Assembly: GCF_040655075.1 (NCBI RefSeq)
Contig: NZ_JBFAJC010000003.1
Coordinates: 186,001 to 250,000, forward strand
DNA: 64,000 nt
Origin: Actinoallomurus sp040655075
Lineage (GTDB): Bacteria > Actinomycetota > Actinomycetes > Streptosporangiales > Streptosporangiaceae
Direction of reading: 5' to 3'
Translations under genes and position numbers: made by a program
Notes under the pieces: generated by a model
The model's database searches: none
The model's input: only the letters and a program-made list of their open reading frames with translations
Told to the model about the DNA's origin: nothing
In this document: positions 8,183 to 20,035 of the stretch, one piece after another
Numbering within the stretch: the stretch's first letter is position 1
Layout of the letters: every line of letters begins with the position of its first letter

Positions 8183-9439
8183 ATGCGATCGTGGCCCGCC
8201 CCCAAGGTCCCCAGCCTGGCCGAACACGGCCTTCCCGCCCCCGGCGACGTCCGGCTGAGCGTCTACGACTCGGCCGCCGGTGCCGTACGCCCCACCGATC
8301 CCGGCCCGACCGCGCGGATGTACGTCTGCGGCATCACGCCCTACGACGCGACCCATCTCGGTCACGCCGCGACCTACCTCGCGTTCGACCTGGTGAACCG
8401 CGTGTGGCGCGACACCCGGCACGACGTCCACTACGTGCAGAACACCACCGACGTCGACGACCCCCTGCTCGAGCGTGCCGGGCAGACCGGGGAGGACTGG
8501 CGGGTGCTGGCCGAGCGGGAGATCGCGCTGTTCCGCGACGACATGACCGCCCTGCGCGTGCTTCCTCCCCGTGAGTACGTCGGTGCCGTCGAGTCGATCC
8601 CGCTGATCGTCGAGTTCATCGACCGGCTCCGGGCCAAGGGCGCGACGTACGAGCTGGACGGCGACGTGTACTTCCCGGTCTCCGCCGACCCGTCGTTCGG
8701 ATCGGTGAGCGGCCTGTCGTCGAAGCAGATGCTGCCGCTGTTCGCCGAGCGCGGCGGCGATCCCGGCCGCAAGGGCAAGAAGGACCCCCTGGACGCCCTC
8801 CTGTGGCAGGCCGAGCGCCCCGGCGAGCCGGCCTGGGACTCCCCGTTCGGGCGGGGCCGGCCCGGCTGGCACGTCGAGTGCTCGGCGATCTCCGTGCACA
8901 ACCTCGGCATGGCCTTCGACATCGAGGGCGGCGGCTCGGACCTGGTCTTCCCCCACCACGAGATGGGCGCCTCCCACGCCGAGGTCGCCACGGGGGAGCG
9001 CCCGCACGCCAAGGCGTACGTCCACGCGGGCATGGTCGCCCTGGACGGCGAGAAGATGTCCAAGTCGCGCGGCAATCTCGTCTTCGTGTCGCGCCTGCGT
9101 GCCGACGGCACCGACCCGATGGCCATCCGGCTCGCGCTGCTCGACCACCACTACCGGTCCGACTGGGAGTGGACCGCGGACGACCTGACCCGCGCTCAGG
9201 CACGCCTGGCCCGCTGGCGGGAGGCGGTCCTGCTGCCGGCGGCGCCCCCGGCGGCCGACGTCGTGGGCCGGGTCCGGCGGCACCTCGCCGACGACCTCGA
9301 CGCGCCCGCGGCGCTCCTCGCCGTCGACCGCTGGGCCGACCACGCCCTCGACGTCACCGACGAGGACCGGGAGGCGGACGCCGCCGCGCCCGGGCTGGTC
9401 CGTGCCGCCCTCGACGCGCTCCTCGGCATCGAACTGTGA
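8183..9439 (+). CDS. mshC: Cysteine--1-D-myo-inosityl 2-amino-2-deoxy-alpha-D-glucopyranoside ligase
   Basis: 418 aa. MshC joins Cys to GlcN-Ins in mycothiol synthesis, using ATP (family knowledge). It is a cysteinyl-tRNA synthetase paralogue: MYVCGITPYDATHLGHAATY holds the HIGH-type motif (about residues 59-63) and the first zinc Cys, GWHVECSAISV the second zinc site, and EKMSKSRGN the KMSKS loop (about residue 290). It is shorter than CysS, lacking the anticodon domain, which supports MshC. Start ATG 8183 is chosen for the -10-like box just upstream and the MRSWPAPKVP N-terminus typical of MshC. Confidence 0.93.
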   Translation: MRSWPAPKVPSLAEHGLPAPGDVRLSVYDSAAGAVRPTDPGPTARMYVCGITPYDATHLGHAATYLAFDLVNRVWRDTRHDVHYVQNTTDVDDPLLERAGQTGEDWRVLAEREIALFRDDMTALRVLPPREYVGAVESIPLIVEFIDRLRAKGATYELDGDVYFPVSADPSFGSVSGLSSKQMLPLFAERGGDPGRKGKKDPLDALLWQAERPGEPAWDSPFGRGRPGWHVECSAISVHNLGMAFDIEGGGSDLVFPHHEMGASHAEVATGERPHAKAYVHAGMVALDGEKMSKSRGNLVFVSRLRADGTDPMAIRLALLDHHYRSDWEWTADDLTRAQARLARWREAVLLPAAPPAADVVGRVRRHLADDLDAPAALLAVDRWADHALDVTDEDREADAAAPGLVRAALDALLGIEL

Positions 9440-9443
9440 CGCT

Positions 9444-9473
9444 CACCCGGCGAGGCCCGCGCCTCGCCGGGTG
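9444..9473. terminator. Bidirectional hairpin terminator between mshC and PAC2 gene
   Basis: A perfect 13-bp stem (CACCCGGCGAGGC pairing with 9461-9473) with a 4-nt loop, placed between convergent genes. It has no T tract. Confidence 0.75.
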
Positions 9474-9500
9474 CTCTTCGGCTGTCCGGGTGCTCTTCGG

Positions 9501-10364
9501 CTATTCGGAGTCGCCGCGGCGACGGAGGTAGCGCTCGAACTCCCGGGCGATCGCGTCGCCGCTGGCCTCCGGAAGCTCGGTGGCGTCCTTCTGCTCCTCG
9601 AGGGCGCGGACGTACTCCGCGACCTCCGAGTCCTGCTCGGCCAGCTCGTTGACGCCGTTCTCCCAGGCCCGCGCCTGTTCGGGCAGCTCGCCGAGGGACA
9701 CCGAGATGTCGAGGATGTCCTCGACCCACCGCAGCAGCGCCAGCGTCGCCTTCGGGGACGGCGGCTGCGCCACGTAGTGCGGCACCGCGGCCCACAGGGA
9801 GACCGTTTCGAGGTCGGCGTTCGCGCAGGCGTCCTGCAGCACGCCCAGGATGCCCGTCGGACCCTCGTACCGGGCCGGCTCGAGTCGCATCCGCTTGGCC
9901 AGGCCGGTGTCGGAGGAGGCCGCGGTCACCGGCACGGGACGGGTGTGCGGGGCGTCGGCCAGCAGCGCGCCGAGCAGCACGACGGTCTCGGCGCCCAGCT
10001 CGAGCATGATGCCGACCACGTCCCGGCAGAACGCCCGCCAGCGCATGTTCGGCTCGATGCCGTGGATCAGCACCACGTCACGGTCGGAGCCCGGCAGCTT
10101 GGCCACCGACAGGCGGGTCGTCGGCCAGCTGATGCGCCGGGTCTGCCCGTCGACCATCTCGACGGTGGGCCGCGTCACCTGGAAGTCGTAGTAGTCGTCC
10201 GGGTCGAGCGCCGCCAGCGGGGTGGCACCCCAGCTCTCCTCCAGGTGGGTTATCACTCCGCTCGCCGCTTCGCCGGCGTCGTTCCACCCTTCGAAGGCGG
10301 CGATCACCACCGGCTCGACGAGCTCCGGCACATCGTCGAGCTCGACCACGCGCTGCCTCCCCAT
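9501..10364 (-). CDS. PAC2 family protein
   Basis: 287 aa. The N-terminus reads ELVEPVVIAAFEGWNDAGEAASG, the conserved opening of the PAC2 (proteasome assembly chaperone 2-like) family; VVLLGALLADAPHTRPVPV and FVAQPPSP-like blocks follow. In eukaryotes PAC2 helps assemble 20S proteasomes. The bacterial role is not settled, but its presence 30 kb from a full proteasome locus is suggestive. The ATG has no strong ribosome site. The gene is convergent with mshC across a shared terminator. Confidence 0.88.
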   Translation of the reverse strand: MGRQRVVELDDVPELVEPVVIAAFEGWNDAGEAASGVITHLEESWGATPLAALDPDDYYDFQVTRPTVEMVDGQTRRISWPTTRLSVAKLPGSDRDVVLIHGIEPNMRWRAFCRDVVGIMLELGAETVVLLGALLADAPHTRPVPVTAASSDTGLAKRMRLEPARYEGPTGILGVLQDACANADLETVSLWAAVPHYVAQPPSPKATLALLRWVEDILDISVSLGELPEQARAWENGVNELAEQDSEVAEYVRALEEQKDATELPEASGDAIAREFERYLRRRGDSE

Positions 10365-10450
10365 CGACGTCCGATAAACGACATCTCCAGCCTATGTCCT
10401 GTACGCGCCCTGGCGTCCCCTTGAGATCACGTCAGGTTCCACGGCGGCCG

Positions 10451-10909
10451 TCACCGGCCGTCGGTCGTGCGGACGATGAGGACGTCGCAGGGGGCGCGGT
10501 GGGACAGGTTCGCCGGCACGGAACCCAGTATCCGGCCCGCGAGGCTGTTCAGCCCGCGGTTGCCGACGACGATCAGGTCGGCGTGGCGGTCGCCGGCCAG
10601 TTCGACCAGGGTGTCGACGGCGTCGCCCTCGACGGCGACCTCGTCGATGTCGCGGGCGCCGGCGGCGACGGCCCGCTCGCGGGCGGCGCGCAGCGCGTCG
10701 TCGGCGGGCGTGGAGCCCTCGACCTTGTAGGCGAGGTCGCCGAGCCGGTCGGCGGCGTGCTGACGCTCGCGGGCGGGCATCGGGTGGTAGGCGCAGGCGA
10801 GGACCAGCGTCGCACCGGCGTCGGCCGCGATCCGCGCCGCGGCCTCGACCGCCCGGAACGAGGATGTGGAACCGTCGGTGCCGACGAGGACGGTGCTGTA
10901 CGAACCCAC
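10451..10909 (-). CDS. Universal stress protein (UspA family, ATP-binding type)
   Basis: 152 aa from the GTG at 10909, chosen because AGGAGG sits 4 nt upstream; an in-frame ATG at 10939 lies before that ribosome site. The Usp fold is clear: YSTVLVGTDGSTSSFRAVE at the N-terminus and the ATP-binding signature GNRGLNSLAGRILGSVPANL (G-2x-G-9x-G-S) at the C-terminus. Family role: stress or dormancy response with nucleotide binding. Divergent from metH; a palindrome (10952-10966) lies between the two starts. Confidence 0.9.
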   Translation of the reverse strand: MGSYSTVLVGTDGSTSSFRAVEAAARIAADAGATLVLACAYHPMPARERQHAADRLGDLAYKVEGSTPADDALRAARERAVAAGARDIDEVAVEGDAVDTLVELAGDRHADLIVVGNRGLNSLAGRILGSVPANLSHRAPCDVLIVRTTDGR

Positions 10910-10951
10910 GGGCCCTCCTAGGTTTGATCCGTAAGTCACAACGCGCCTCGA

Positions 10952-10966
10952 CCGTAACGGTTACGG
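10952..10966. promoter_or_regulatory. 15-nt palindrome in the usp-metH divergent region
   Basis: CCGTAACGGTTACGG has two 7-nt arms about one central base. It lies 43 nt from the usp start and 98 nt from metH. Possible operator; the protein is unknown. Confidence 0.35.
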
Positions 10967-11049
10967 AACGCACGCGGGCGGAGACGTCGATCACGTTCGG
11001 CCGGGCGGCGGCCCGGGGCGCGCACGATCGGGCCCGGGCGGGCCGCCGA

Positions 11050-11055
11050 TAGGCT
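11050..11055 (+). promoter_or_regulatory. Putative -10 box of metH
   Basis: TAGGCT, 8 nt before the ATG at 11064. The AGGGG in the gap is too close to the ATG to act as a normal ribosome site. Confidence 0.4.
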
Positions 11056-11063
11056 AGGGGCCC

Positions 11064-14537
<3,474 letters not shown>

Positions 14538-14634
14538 TGTACACCTGAGCCCCACCGTTCCGTTTCCCGATGCGGTGTCCGCCGCGGGTACCCTTCGTTG
14601 CCCCATTTCACGGGGGCTGAAGGAGATGGTGCGG

Positions 14635-15276
14635 GTGTTGCAGGCGGTCCTGTTCGACATGGACGGGTTGCTGCTCGACTCCGAGCGGCTCTGGCTGGAG
14701 GCCGAGGCCGAGGTGATGGCCTGGCTCGGCGGGTCGTGGGGGCCGGAGCACCAGGAGTTCCTGGTCGGCGGCTCGCTCGACCGCACGGTCGCCTACATGC
14801 TGGAGCTGACCGATACACCCGCCGCCCCCGAAGATGTCGGCCGCAGGCTGCTCGACGCGATGGCCGGACGGCTGCGCGCCGACGTCCCGATGATGCCGGG
14901 CGCCCGCGACCTGCTCGACGAGGTCCGCGCCGCCGGCCTGCCGTCCGCGCTGGTCTCCTCCACCCACCGCGCGCTGATGGAGTACGCCCTCGACGGCCTG
15001 GGCCGCGACAGCTTCACCGTGACGGTCGCCGGGGACGAGGTGAGCCGCACGAAGCCGCATCCTGAGCCGTACCTCGCCGCGACCCGCCTCCTGGACGTCG
15101 ACCCGCGCCGCTGCGTCGCCCTGGAGGACTCGCTCAACGGCGCGACCAGCGGCGCGGCGGCCGGCTGCCACGTCGTCGCGGTGCCCAGCGTGGTGCCGAT
15201 CGACGAGGCGCCGCGCCGTACGGTCGTGACCTCCCTGCGCGAGATCGACCTGGAGCGCCTCCGGACCCTGATCTGA
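14635..15276 (+). CDS. HAD-superfamily phosphatase (beta-phosphoglucomutase-like)
   Basis: 213 aa from the GTG at 14635, placed 9 nt after AAGGAG; the ATG at 14626 abuts the ribosome site and is less likely. The HAD motifs are in order: FDMDGLLLDSE (nucleophile and acid Asp), VSSTHRA (motif II Ser), a Lys in SRTKPHPEP (motif III) and VALEDSLNG (motif IV). A helical cap is inserted after motif I. Substrate unknown. It follows metH in the same direction with a 97-nt gap. Confidence 0.87.
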   Translation: MLQAVLFDMDGLLLDSERLWLEAEAEVMAWLGGSWGPEHQEFLVGGSLDRTVAYMLELTDTPAAPEDVGRRLLDAMAGRLRADVPMMPGARDLLDEVRAAGLPSALVSSTHRALMEYALDGLGRDSFTVTVAGDEVSRTKPHPEPYLAATRLLDVDPRRCVALEDSLNGATSGAAAGCHVVAVPSVVPIDEAPRRTVVTSLREIDLERLRTLI

Positions 15277-15347
15277 CCGGCCGTCTCAGGGATCGCCCCG
15301 GGTCATGCCGGGGGAGTACCCGGAACGGTCCCGGAGGAGGAGTGCCA

Positions 15348-15365
15348 GACGCGTCATGACGTGTC
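15348..15365. promoter_or_regulatory. Near-palindromic 18-mer upstream of the small membrane protein gene
   Basis: GACGCGTCATGACGTGTC, imperfectly self-complementary, lies about 100 nt before the ATG at 15466. Possible operator only. Confidence 0.25.
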
Positions 15366-15465
15366 ACGATGGAGAGGTCACGACAGGGGTCGGGGTGAGG
15401 CCTGGCCGGTCCGGCGGCGTTCGCCCGCGCCGGAAGGGTCGCCCCCGCAGCGGTGAGGTGCGTCA

Positions 15466-15921
15466 ATGAGCGATGTCCTTCTGTTCACGATCAGCCTGGC
15501 GGCCACGGTGCTGGGCCTGCTGGGCAGCTGGGGTGCCTATCGCAGGCGCGGGGCCGCCTCGGGCATGCGGGGCGCCGCCTGGTCCATGGTGCCGATGGGC
15601 GCCTATCTCACCGGCCTGACCAAGTTCCTGGCCGATCTGGCGTTCAGCCCGGTCAAGTGGGTCGGAGTGGCCCTGTTCGGGCTCGGCGCGCTCCTCTATG
15701 TCGCCTCGGGCGTCATGCTGCGCAAGGGCTCCCCGGCCGAGGACGAGGCCGGTCGCAAGAGCGCTCCCAAGGCGCCCAAGAGCGCTCCCAAGGCGCCCAA
15801 GAGCGCGTCCAGGGGCGCGACGAAGGGTGAGCTCGAGAGCCGTCGGACGGCTCCGGGATCGGCCGTCGACCCGGACCTCGCGGAGATCGAGCAGATTTTG
15901 AAGAACCGCGGTATCAGCTGA
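15466..15921 (+). CDS. Small membrane protein with Lys/Ala/Pro repeats
   Basis: 151 aa, not assigned to a family. Two or three hydrophobic helices (about 3-22, 36-58 and 63-83) are followed by a basic cytoplasmic-type tail with the 7-residue repeat KSAPKAP (two full copies and a third partial one), encoded by 21-bp direct repeats around 15761-15812. The tail ends DPDLAEIEQILKNRGIS, a short amphipathic helix. It is flanked by a HAD phosphatase and an ABC importer operon. Function unknown. Confidence 0.7.
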   Translation: MSDVLLFTISLAATVLGLLGSWGAYRRRGAASGMRGAAWSMVPMGAYLTGLTKFLADLAFSPVKWVGVALFGLGALLYVASGVMLRKGSPAEDEAGRKSAPKAPKSAPKAPKSASRGATKGELESRRTAPGSAVDPDLAEIEQILKNRGIS

Positions 15922-15978
15922 TGACCTGCGAAGATATGAAAAGAGGGTGACGCTCCGCGTCCGCCGGCTCACGCCTCC

Positions 15979-15993
15979 GCAGATCACATCTGC
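15979..15993. promoter_or_regulatory. Palindrome upstream of the ABC importer operon
   Basis: GCAGATCACATCTGC has 6-nt arms about 3 nt, about 185 nt before the first permease gene. Candidate operator of the importer operon. Confidence 0.3.
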
Positions 15994-16087
15994 CCTTGAT
16001 GACGACGAGATCACAATCGAGACACGGGTACTAGCGCGAGGCTGCTCACGGGCGTGAGAGTCATTCAGGAGAAGGTAAGTTCCCTCT

Positions 16088-16116
16088 CCGATGGGCCGTA
16101 AAGGTCGGAGTTTTCC
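16088..16116 (+). promoter_or_regulatory. Short hairpin with T tract in the importer leader
   Basis: CTCCGA at 16088 and TCGGAG at 16107 pair around a loop that includes CCGTAAAGG and are followed by TTTT. This could be a weak terminator or attenuator before the permease gene. Confidence 0.3.
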
Positions 16117-16176
16117 TGCTCAGGGACTTCGTGACGGTCCTGTGATGCATGCGGCCGAACGTGGGAGGTACCTGTC

Positions 16177-17175
16177 GTGACCGCACCGATCGAGGTCACC
16201 GGATCGGAGCTCGAGGCACAGCCCGATGCCGTCCTCGGTGGCGCGCGCAAGATCGAGGGGCGCTCGCTCGGTCAGATCGCGCTGATGCGGCTGCGGCGCG
16301 ACAAGCTCGCGATCACCGGCGGCGTCGTGGTGGTCCTGCTGATCCTCATGGCGATCCTGGCCCCGCTGCTGAGCTCCTGGTTCGGGCACCCACCGAGCCA
16401 GTTCCACCAGGACCAGATCGACCCGAACCTCCAGCGCCCGCTGCACGGCCCGTGGCACTCGGGGATCAGCGGGAAGTTCCCGCTCGGCGTCGAGCCGACC
16501 AACGGCCGGGACATCTTCAGCCGCATCGTCTACGGCGCCCGCATCTCCCTGCTCATCGCCTTCCTGGCCACGCTCCTGTCCGTGGTGATCGGGACCGTCC
16601 TCGGCATGGTCGCCGGCTACTTCGGCGGCTGGGTCGACACGATCATCGCCCGGGCGATGGACGTCTTCCTCGCCTTTCCGATCCTGCTGTTCGCCATCGC
16701 GCTCGGCGGCGTCGTGCAGGGCAAGGCGTTCGGGCTGTCCGGCAACGGGCTGCGCATCGCCCTACTGATCTTCGTCATCGGCTTCTTCAACTGGGCCTAC
16801 ATCGGCCGGATCATCCGGGGCCAGACCCTGTCGCTGCGCGAGCGGGAGTTCGTCGACGCCGCGCGGGCGATGGGAGCGCGCGCCCCGTACATCCTGTTCC
16901 GTGAGCTGCTGCCGAACCTCGTCGCCCCGATTCTGGTGTACTCCACGCTGCTGATCCCGACGAACATCCTGTTCGAGGCGGCGCTGTCCTATCTCGGCGT
17001 GGGCGTCAACGAGCCCACGCCCACCTGGGGCGGCATGCTCTCCCAAGCGGTACCGATCTACTCGCTCGACCCCTGGTTCATGATCGTGCCCGGTGTCGCG
17101 ATCTTCGTGACGGTGCTCGCGTTCAACCTGTTCGGCGACGGTCTCCGCGACGCTCTGGACCCGCGGACCCGCTGA
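16177..17175 (+). CDS. Peptide/nickel-type ABC transporter permease (DppC-like)
   Basis: 332 aa. It has an extended N-terminal region with one membrane helix (about 47-70), then a BPD_transp_1 domain of five helices. The EAA loop is visible at EFVDAARAMGARAPYILFRELLPN, the ATPase contact. The GTG follows GGGAGG by 8 nt. It opens a five-gene importer operon with the order permease, binding protein, permease, ATPase, ATPase, which is unusual because DppC normally follows DppB. Cargo is probably a peptide or another small solute; specificity cannot be read. Confidence 0.88.
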   Translation: MTAPIEVTGSELEAQPDAVLGGARKIEGRSLGQIALMRLRRDKLAITGGVVVVLLILMAILAPLLSSWFGHPPSQFHQDQIDPNLQRPLHGPWHSGISGKFPLGVEPTNGRDIFSRIVYGARISLLIAFLATLLSVVIGTVLGMVAGYFGGWVDTIIARAMDVFLAFPILLFAIALGGVVQGKAFGLSGNGLRIALLIFVIGFFNWAYIGRIIRGQTLSLREREFVDAARAMGARAPYILFRELLPNLVAPILVYSTLLIPTNILFEAALSYLGVGVNEPTPTWGGMLSQAVPIYSLDPWFMIVPGVAIFVTVLAFNLFGDGLRDALDPRTR

Positions 17176-17222
17176 CCATTCGCTTTCCCCAAGAAATGTC
17201 CCACAAGGAGGAACGTAGCCAA

Positions 17223-18974
17223 ATGAGGAGATCAATCCCTCTCGTCGCGACGGGGCTCGCGGCGACCCTCGCCCTGGCCGCCTGCGGCGGCGGGAGCGGT
17301 GGTTCAAGCGGGAGCAGCAGCGGTGACGGCTCGTTCAATGCCGGCCTGACGCGGGTCGTGAACCCGTCCACCAAGACGGGTGGCACGCTGCACCTGGCCA
17401 ACGCGGGCGACTGGGACAACGTCGACCCGGCCGACACCTACTACGCGTTCTCGTGGAACTTCGCGCGGTTCTACGGACGGACGCTGATGATGTTCAAGTC
17501 CGTACCGGGCAAGGACGGCCTCCAGCTGACCCCCGACCTCGCGCAGGGCCCGGGCCAGCACAGCGCCGACCTGAAGACCTGGACGTACAAGCTCAAGCCG
17601 GGCATCAAGTACGAAGATGGCACGCCGATCAAGGCGCAGGACATCAAGTACGACATCGAGCGGTCGCTGGACAAGAAGACCTTCCCGAACGGTCCGACGT
17701 ACTTCAACGACTACCTCGACACGCAGGGCTACACCTCGCCCTACAACGACAAGACCCCGGGCAAGCTGGGCCTGAAGGCCGTCGAGACGCCGGACGACTC
17801 GACGATCATCTTCCACCTGAAGAAGCCGTTCGGCGCGTTCGACTACTTCGCGATGCTGCCGTCCACGATGCCGGTGCCGCCGGCCAAGGACACGGGCGCG
17901 AACTACAAGCAGCACGTCGTCGCCACCGGCCCGTACAAGTTCGAGAGCTACACGCCGAACAAGTCGATCGTGCTGGTCCGCAACACCAACTGGGACCCGA
18001 GCACCGACCCGAACCGCAAGCAGCTGCCCGACCGGGTCGAGGTCCAGCTCGGCATCAACGCCGACGACGTCGACAACCGCCTCATCAACGGGACCCTGCA
18101 GAGCGACGTGCAGAGCACGGGCGTTCAGGCGGCCGCCGCCGGCCGGATCCAGTCGCAGCCGCGACTGAAGAAGAACGCCGACGCCGCCCCGACGGCCCGC
18201 CTCTGGTACGTCGCGGTCTCCGGTGACGTCGCGCCGTTCAACAACATCCACTGCCGCAAGGCGATCGAGTACGCGGCCGACAAGCAGGCCATGCAGACCG
18301 CCTTCGGTGGCCCGCTCTCGGGCGGCGACATCGCCACCCACCTGATCATGCCGGTGCTGCCGGGCAGCAAGGACATGAACCCGTACCCGTCCGGCGCGGA
18401 CAACCACGGCGACGTCGCCAAGGCCAAGCAGGAGCTCGCGGCCTGCGGCCAGCCGAACGGCTTCAAGACCTCCATCAGCGCCCGCACCGAGCGGACCAAG
18501 GAGGTCAACGCCGCGCTCGCGCTGCAGCAGAGCCTCGCGAAGGTCGGCATCCAGGCGGACATCAAGAAGTACCCGCAGGGCGACTACTTCAAGCTGTACG
18601 CCGGTAAGCCGGAGTACGTGAAGAAGAACGGCCTCGGCCTGATGATGATGGCGTGGGCCGCGGACTGGCCCGAGGGCTTCGGCTACCTGTCCCAGATCGT
18701 CGACAGCCGCGTCATCCGTGACGCCGGCAACACCAACCTCGGCGTCAAGGACCCCGAGGTCGACAAGACGCTGGACAAGGCCGTGGTCACCGCCGACACG
18801 AACGCCCGGAACGACCTGTGGGCCCAGATCGACGCCAAGGTCATGGACGACGCCTACATCGTGCCGTTCCTCAACGTGAAGGGCCTGATGTACCGGCCGC
18901 CGTCCGCGAAGAACGCGTTCATCAACCAGGGCCTCAACGGCGAGTACGACTTCGTCCAGATGGGCGTGAAGTAA
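17223..18974 (+). CDS. ABC transporter substrate-binding lipoprotein (SBP family 5)
   Basis: 583 aa. The start ATG at 17223 follows AAGGAGG (17205-17211). A lipoprotein signal ends in LALAAC with Cys at about residue 20, then a Gly/Ser linker. The mature part is a DppA/OppA-type binding protein: GGTLHLANAGDWDNVDPADT, YKLKPGIKYEDGTPIKAQDIKY and PYKFESYTPNKSIVLVRN are family blocks. It sits between the two permease genes of the operon. A second, diverged copy (22480-24195) follows the operon. Confidence 0.9.
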   Translation: MRRSIPLVATGLAATLALAACGGGSGGSSGSSSGDGSFNAGLTRVVNPSTKTGGTLHLANAGDWDNVDPADTYYAFSWNFARFYGRTLMMFKSVPGKDGLQLTPDLAQGPGQHSADLKTWTYKLKPGIKYEDGTPIKAQDIKYDIERSLDKKTFPNGPTYFNDYLDTQGYTSPYNDKTPGKLGLKAVETPDDSTIIFHLKKPFGAFDYFAMLPSTMPVPPAKDTGANYKQHVVATGPYKFESYTPNKSIVLVRNTNWDPSTDPNRKQLPDRVEVQLGINADDVDNRLINGTLQSDVQSTGVQAAAAGRIQSQPRLKKNADAAPTARLWYVAVSGDVAPFNNIHCRKAIEYAADKQAMQTAFGGPLSGGDIATHLIMPVLPGSKDMNPYPSGADNHGDVAKAKQELAACGQPNGFKTSISARTERTKEVNAALALQQSLAKVGIQADIKKYPQGDYFKLYAGKPEYVKKNGLGLMMMAWAADWPEGFGYLSQIVDSRVIRDAGNTNLGVKDPEVDKTLDKAVVTADTNARNDLWAQIDAKVMDDAYIVPFLNVKGLMYRPPSAKNAFINQGLNGEYDFVQMGVK

Positions 18975-19021
18975 CTTCTCATCCCTAGAAGGCAGGTGAA
19001 GGCCGTCGGTGGCCGGGCACT

Positions 19022-20035
19022 GTGGTCACATTCCTCATCCGGCGTCTGCTCGCCGCGATCGCGTTGCTCGTCATCGTGAGCATGGTGACGTTCGCGATCT
19101 TCTTCCTCGTGCCGAGGCTGACCGGGGCCACCACCTCGGACCTCGCGTCCCGGTACGTCGGCAAGAGCGCAGGTCCGCAGGCGATCCACGAGGTCGAGAT
19201 ACGGCTCGGGCTGAACAAGCCGCTGGCGGTCCAGTACTGGAACTTCGTCAAGGGGATCGTCGTCGGCGCCCACTATGACGCCGGCCCCTCGAAGGTCTGG
19301 TGCGGGCCGCCGTGCTTCGGCTACTCCTTCATCAACCAGACGCCGGTCTGGCCGACGCTGCTCGACCGTGCTCCGATCACGCTCTGGCTCGCGGCCGGCG
19401 CGGCGATCATCTGGCTGCTGTTCGGCGTCTCGGCGGGCGTCGTGTCCGCGCTGAAGCGGGGCACGGTCGTCGACCGTCTCTCGATGGGCCTCGCGCTGGC
19501 CGGAGTGTCGCTGCCGATCTACTTCACCGGCCTGCTGTCACTCGCGATCTTCCGCGACAAGCTCGAATGGTTCCCCGACGCCGGGACCTACGTCGGATTC
19601 ACCGACAATCCGCTCCAGTGGGCGTCGAACATGGCCCTGCCCTGGGTCACCCTCGCCTTCCTCCAGGCGGCGTTGTACGCCCGGCTCACCCGGGCGGGAA
19701 TGCTCGAGACGATGGGGGAGGACTACATCCGGACGGCACGCGCCAAGGGCCTGCCCGAGCGCACCGTGATCGTCCGGCACGCGCTGCGGGCCACCCTCAC
19801 CCCGGTGCTGACCATCTTCGGCCTGGACCTGGGCATGCTGCTCGGCGGCGCGGTGCTCACCGAGAGCACCTTCTCCCTGCCCGGGCTGGGCAAGTTCGCC
19901 ATCGACTCGATCAGGAACAACGACCTCCCGAGCGTGCTCGGCGTGGTCATGCTCGGTGCGTTCTTCATCGTGCTGGCCAACCTCATCGTGGACGTCCTGT
20001 ACGCGGTGATCGACCCGAGGGTGAGGCTGTCGTGA
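19022..20035 (+). CDS. Peptide/nickel-type ABC transporter permease (DppB-like)
   Basis: 337 aa. The N-terminus MVTFLIRRLLAAIALLVIVS is the first helix. The BPD_transp_1 domain follows, with the EAA loop at DYIRTARAKGLPERTVIVRHALR (about residues 230-252). It partners the DppC-like protein to form the channel. The stop TGA overlaps the GTG of the next ATPase gene by 3 nt, so the two are translationally coupled. Confidence 0.9.
   Translation: MVTFLIRRLLAAIALLVIVSMVTFAIFFLVPRLTGATTSDLASRYVGKSAGPQAIHEVEIRLGLNKPLAVQYWNFVKGIVVGAHYDAGPSKVWCGPPCFGYSFINQTPVWPTLLDRAPITLWLAAGAAIIWLLFGVSAGVVSALKRGTVVDRLSMGLALAGVSLPIYFTGLLSLAIFRDKLEWFPDAGTYVGFTDNPLQWASNMALPWVTLAFLQAALYARLTRAGMLETMGEDYIRTARAKGLPERTVIVRHALRATLTPVLTIFGLDLGMLLGGAVLTESTFSLPGLGKFAIDSIRNNDLPSVLGVVMLGAFFIVLANLIVDVLYAVIDPRVRLS

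Noticed and set aside
10910..11063. Cobalamin riboswitch upstream of metH
   Set aside because: Only 154 nt separate the two divergent starts and no B12-box-like sequence is seen.
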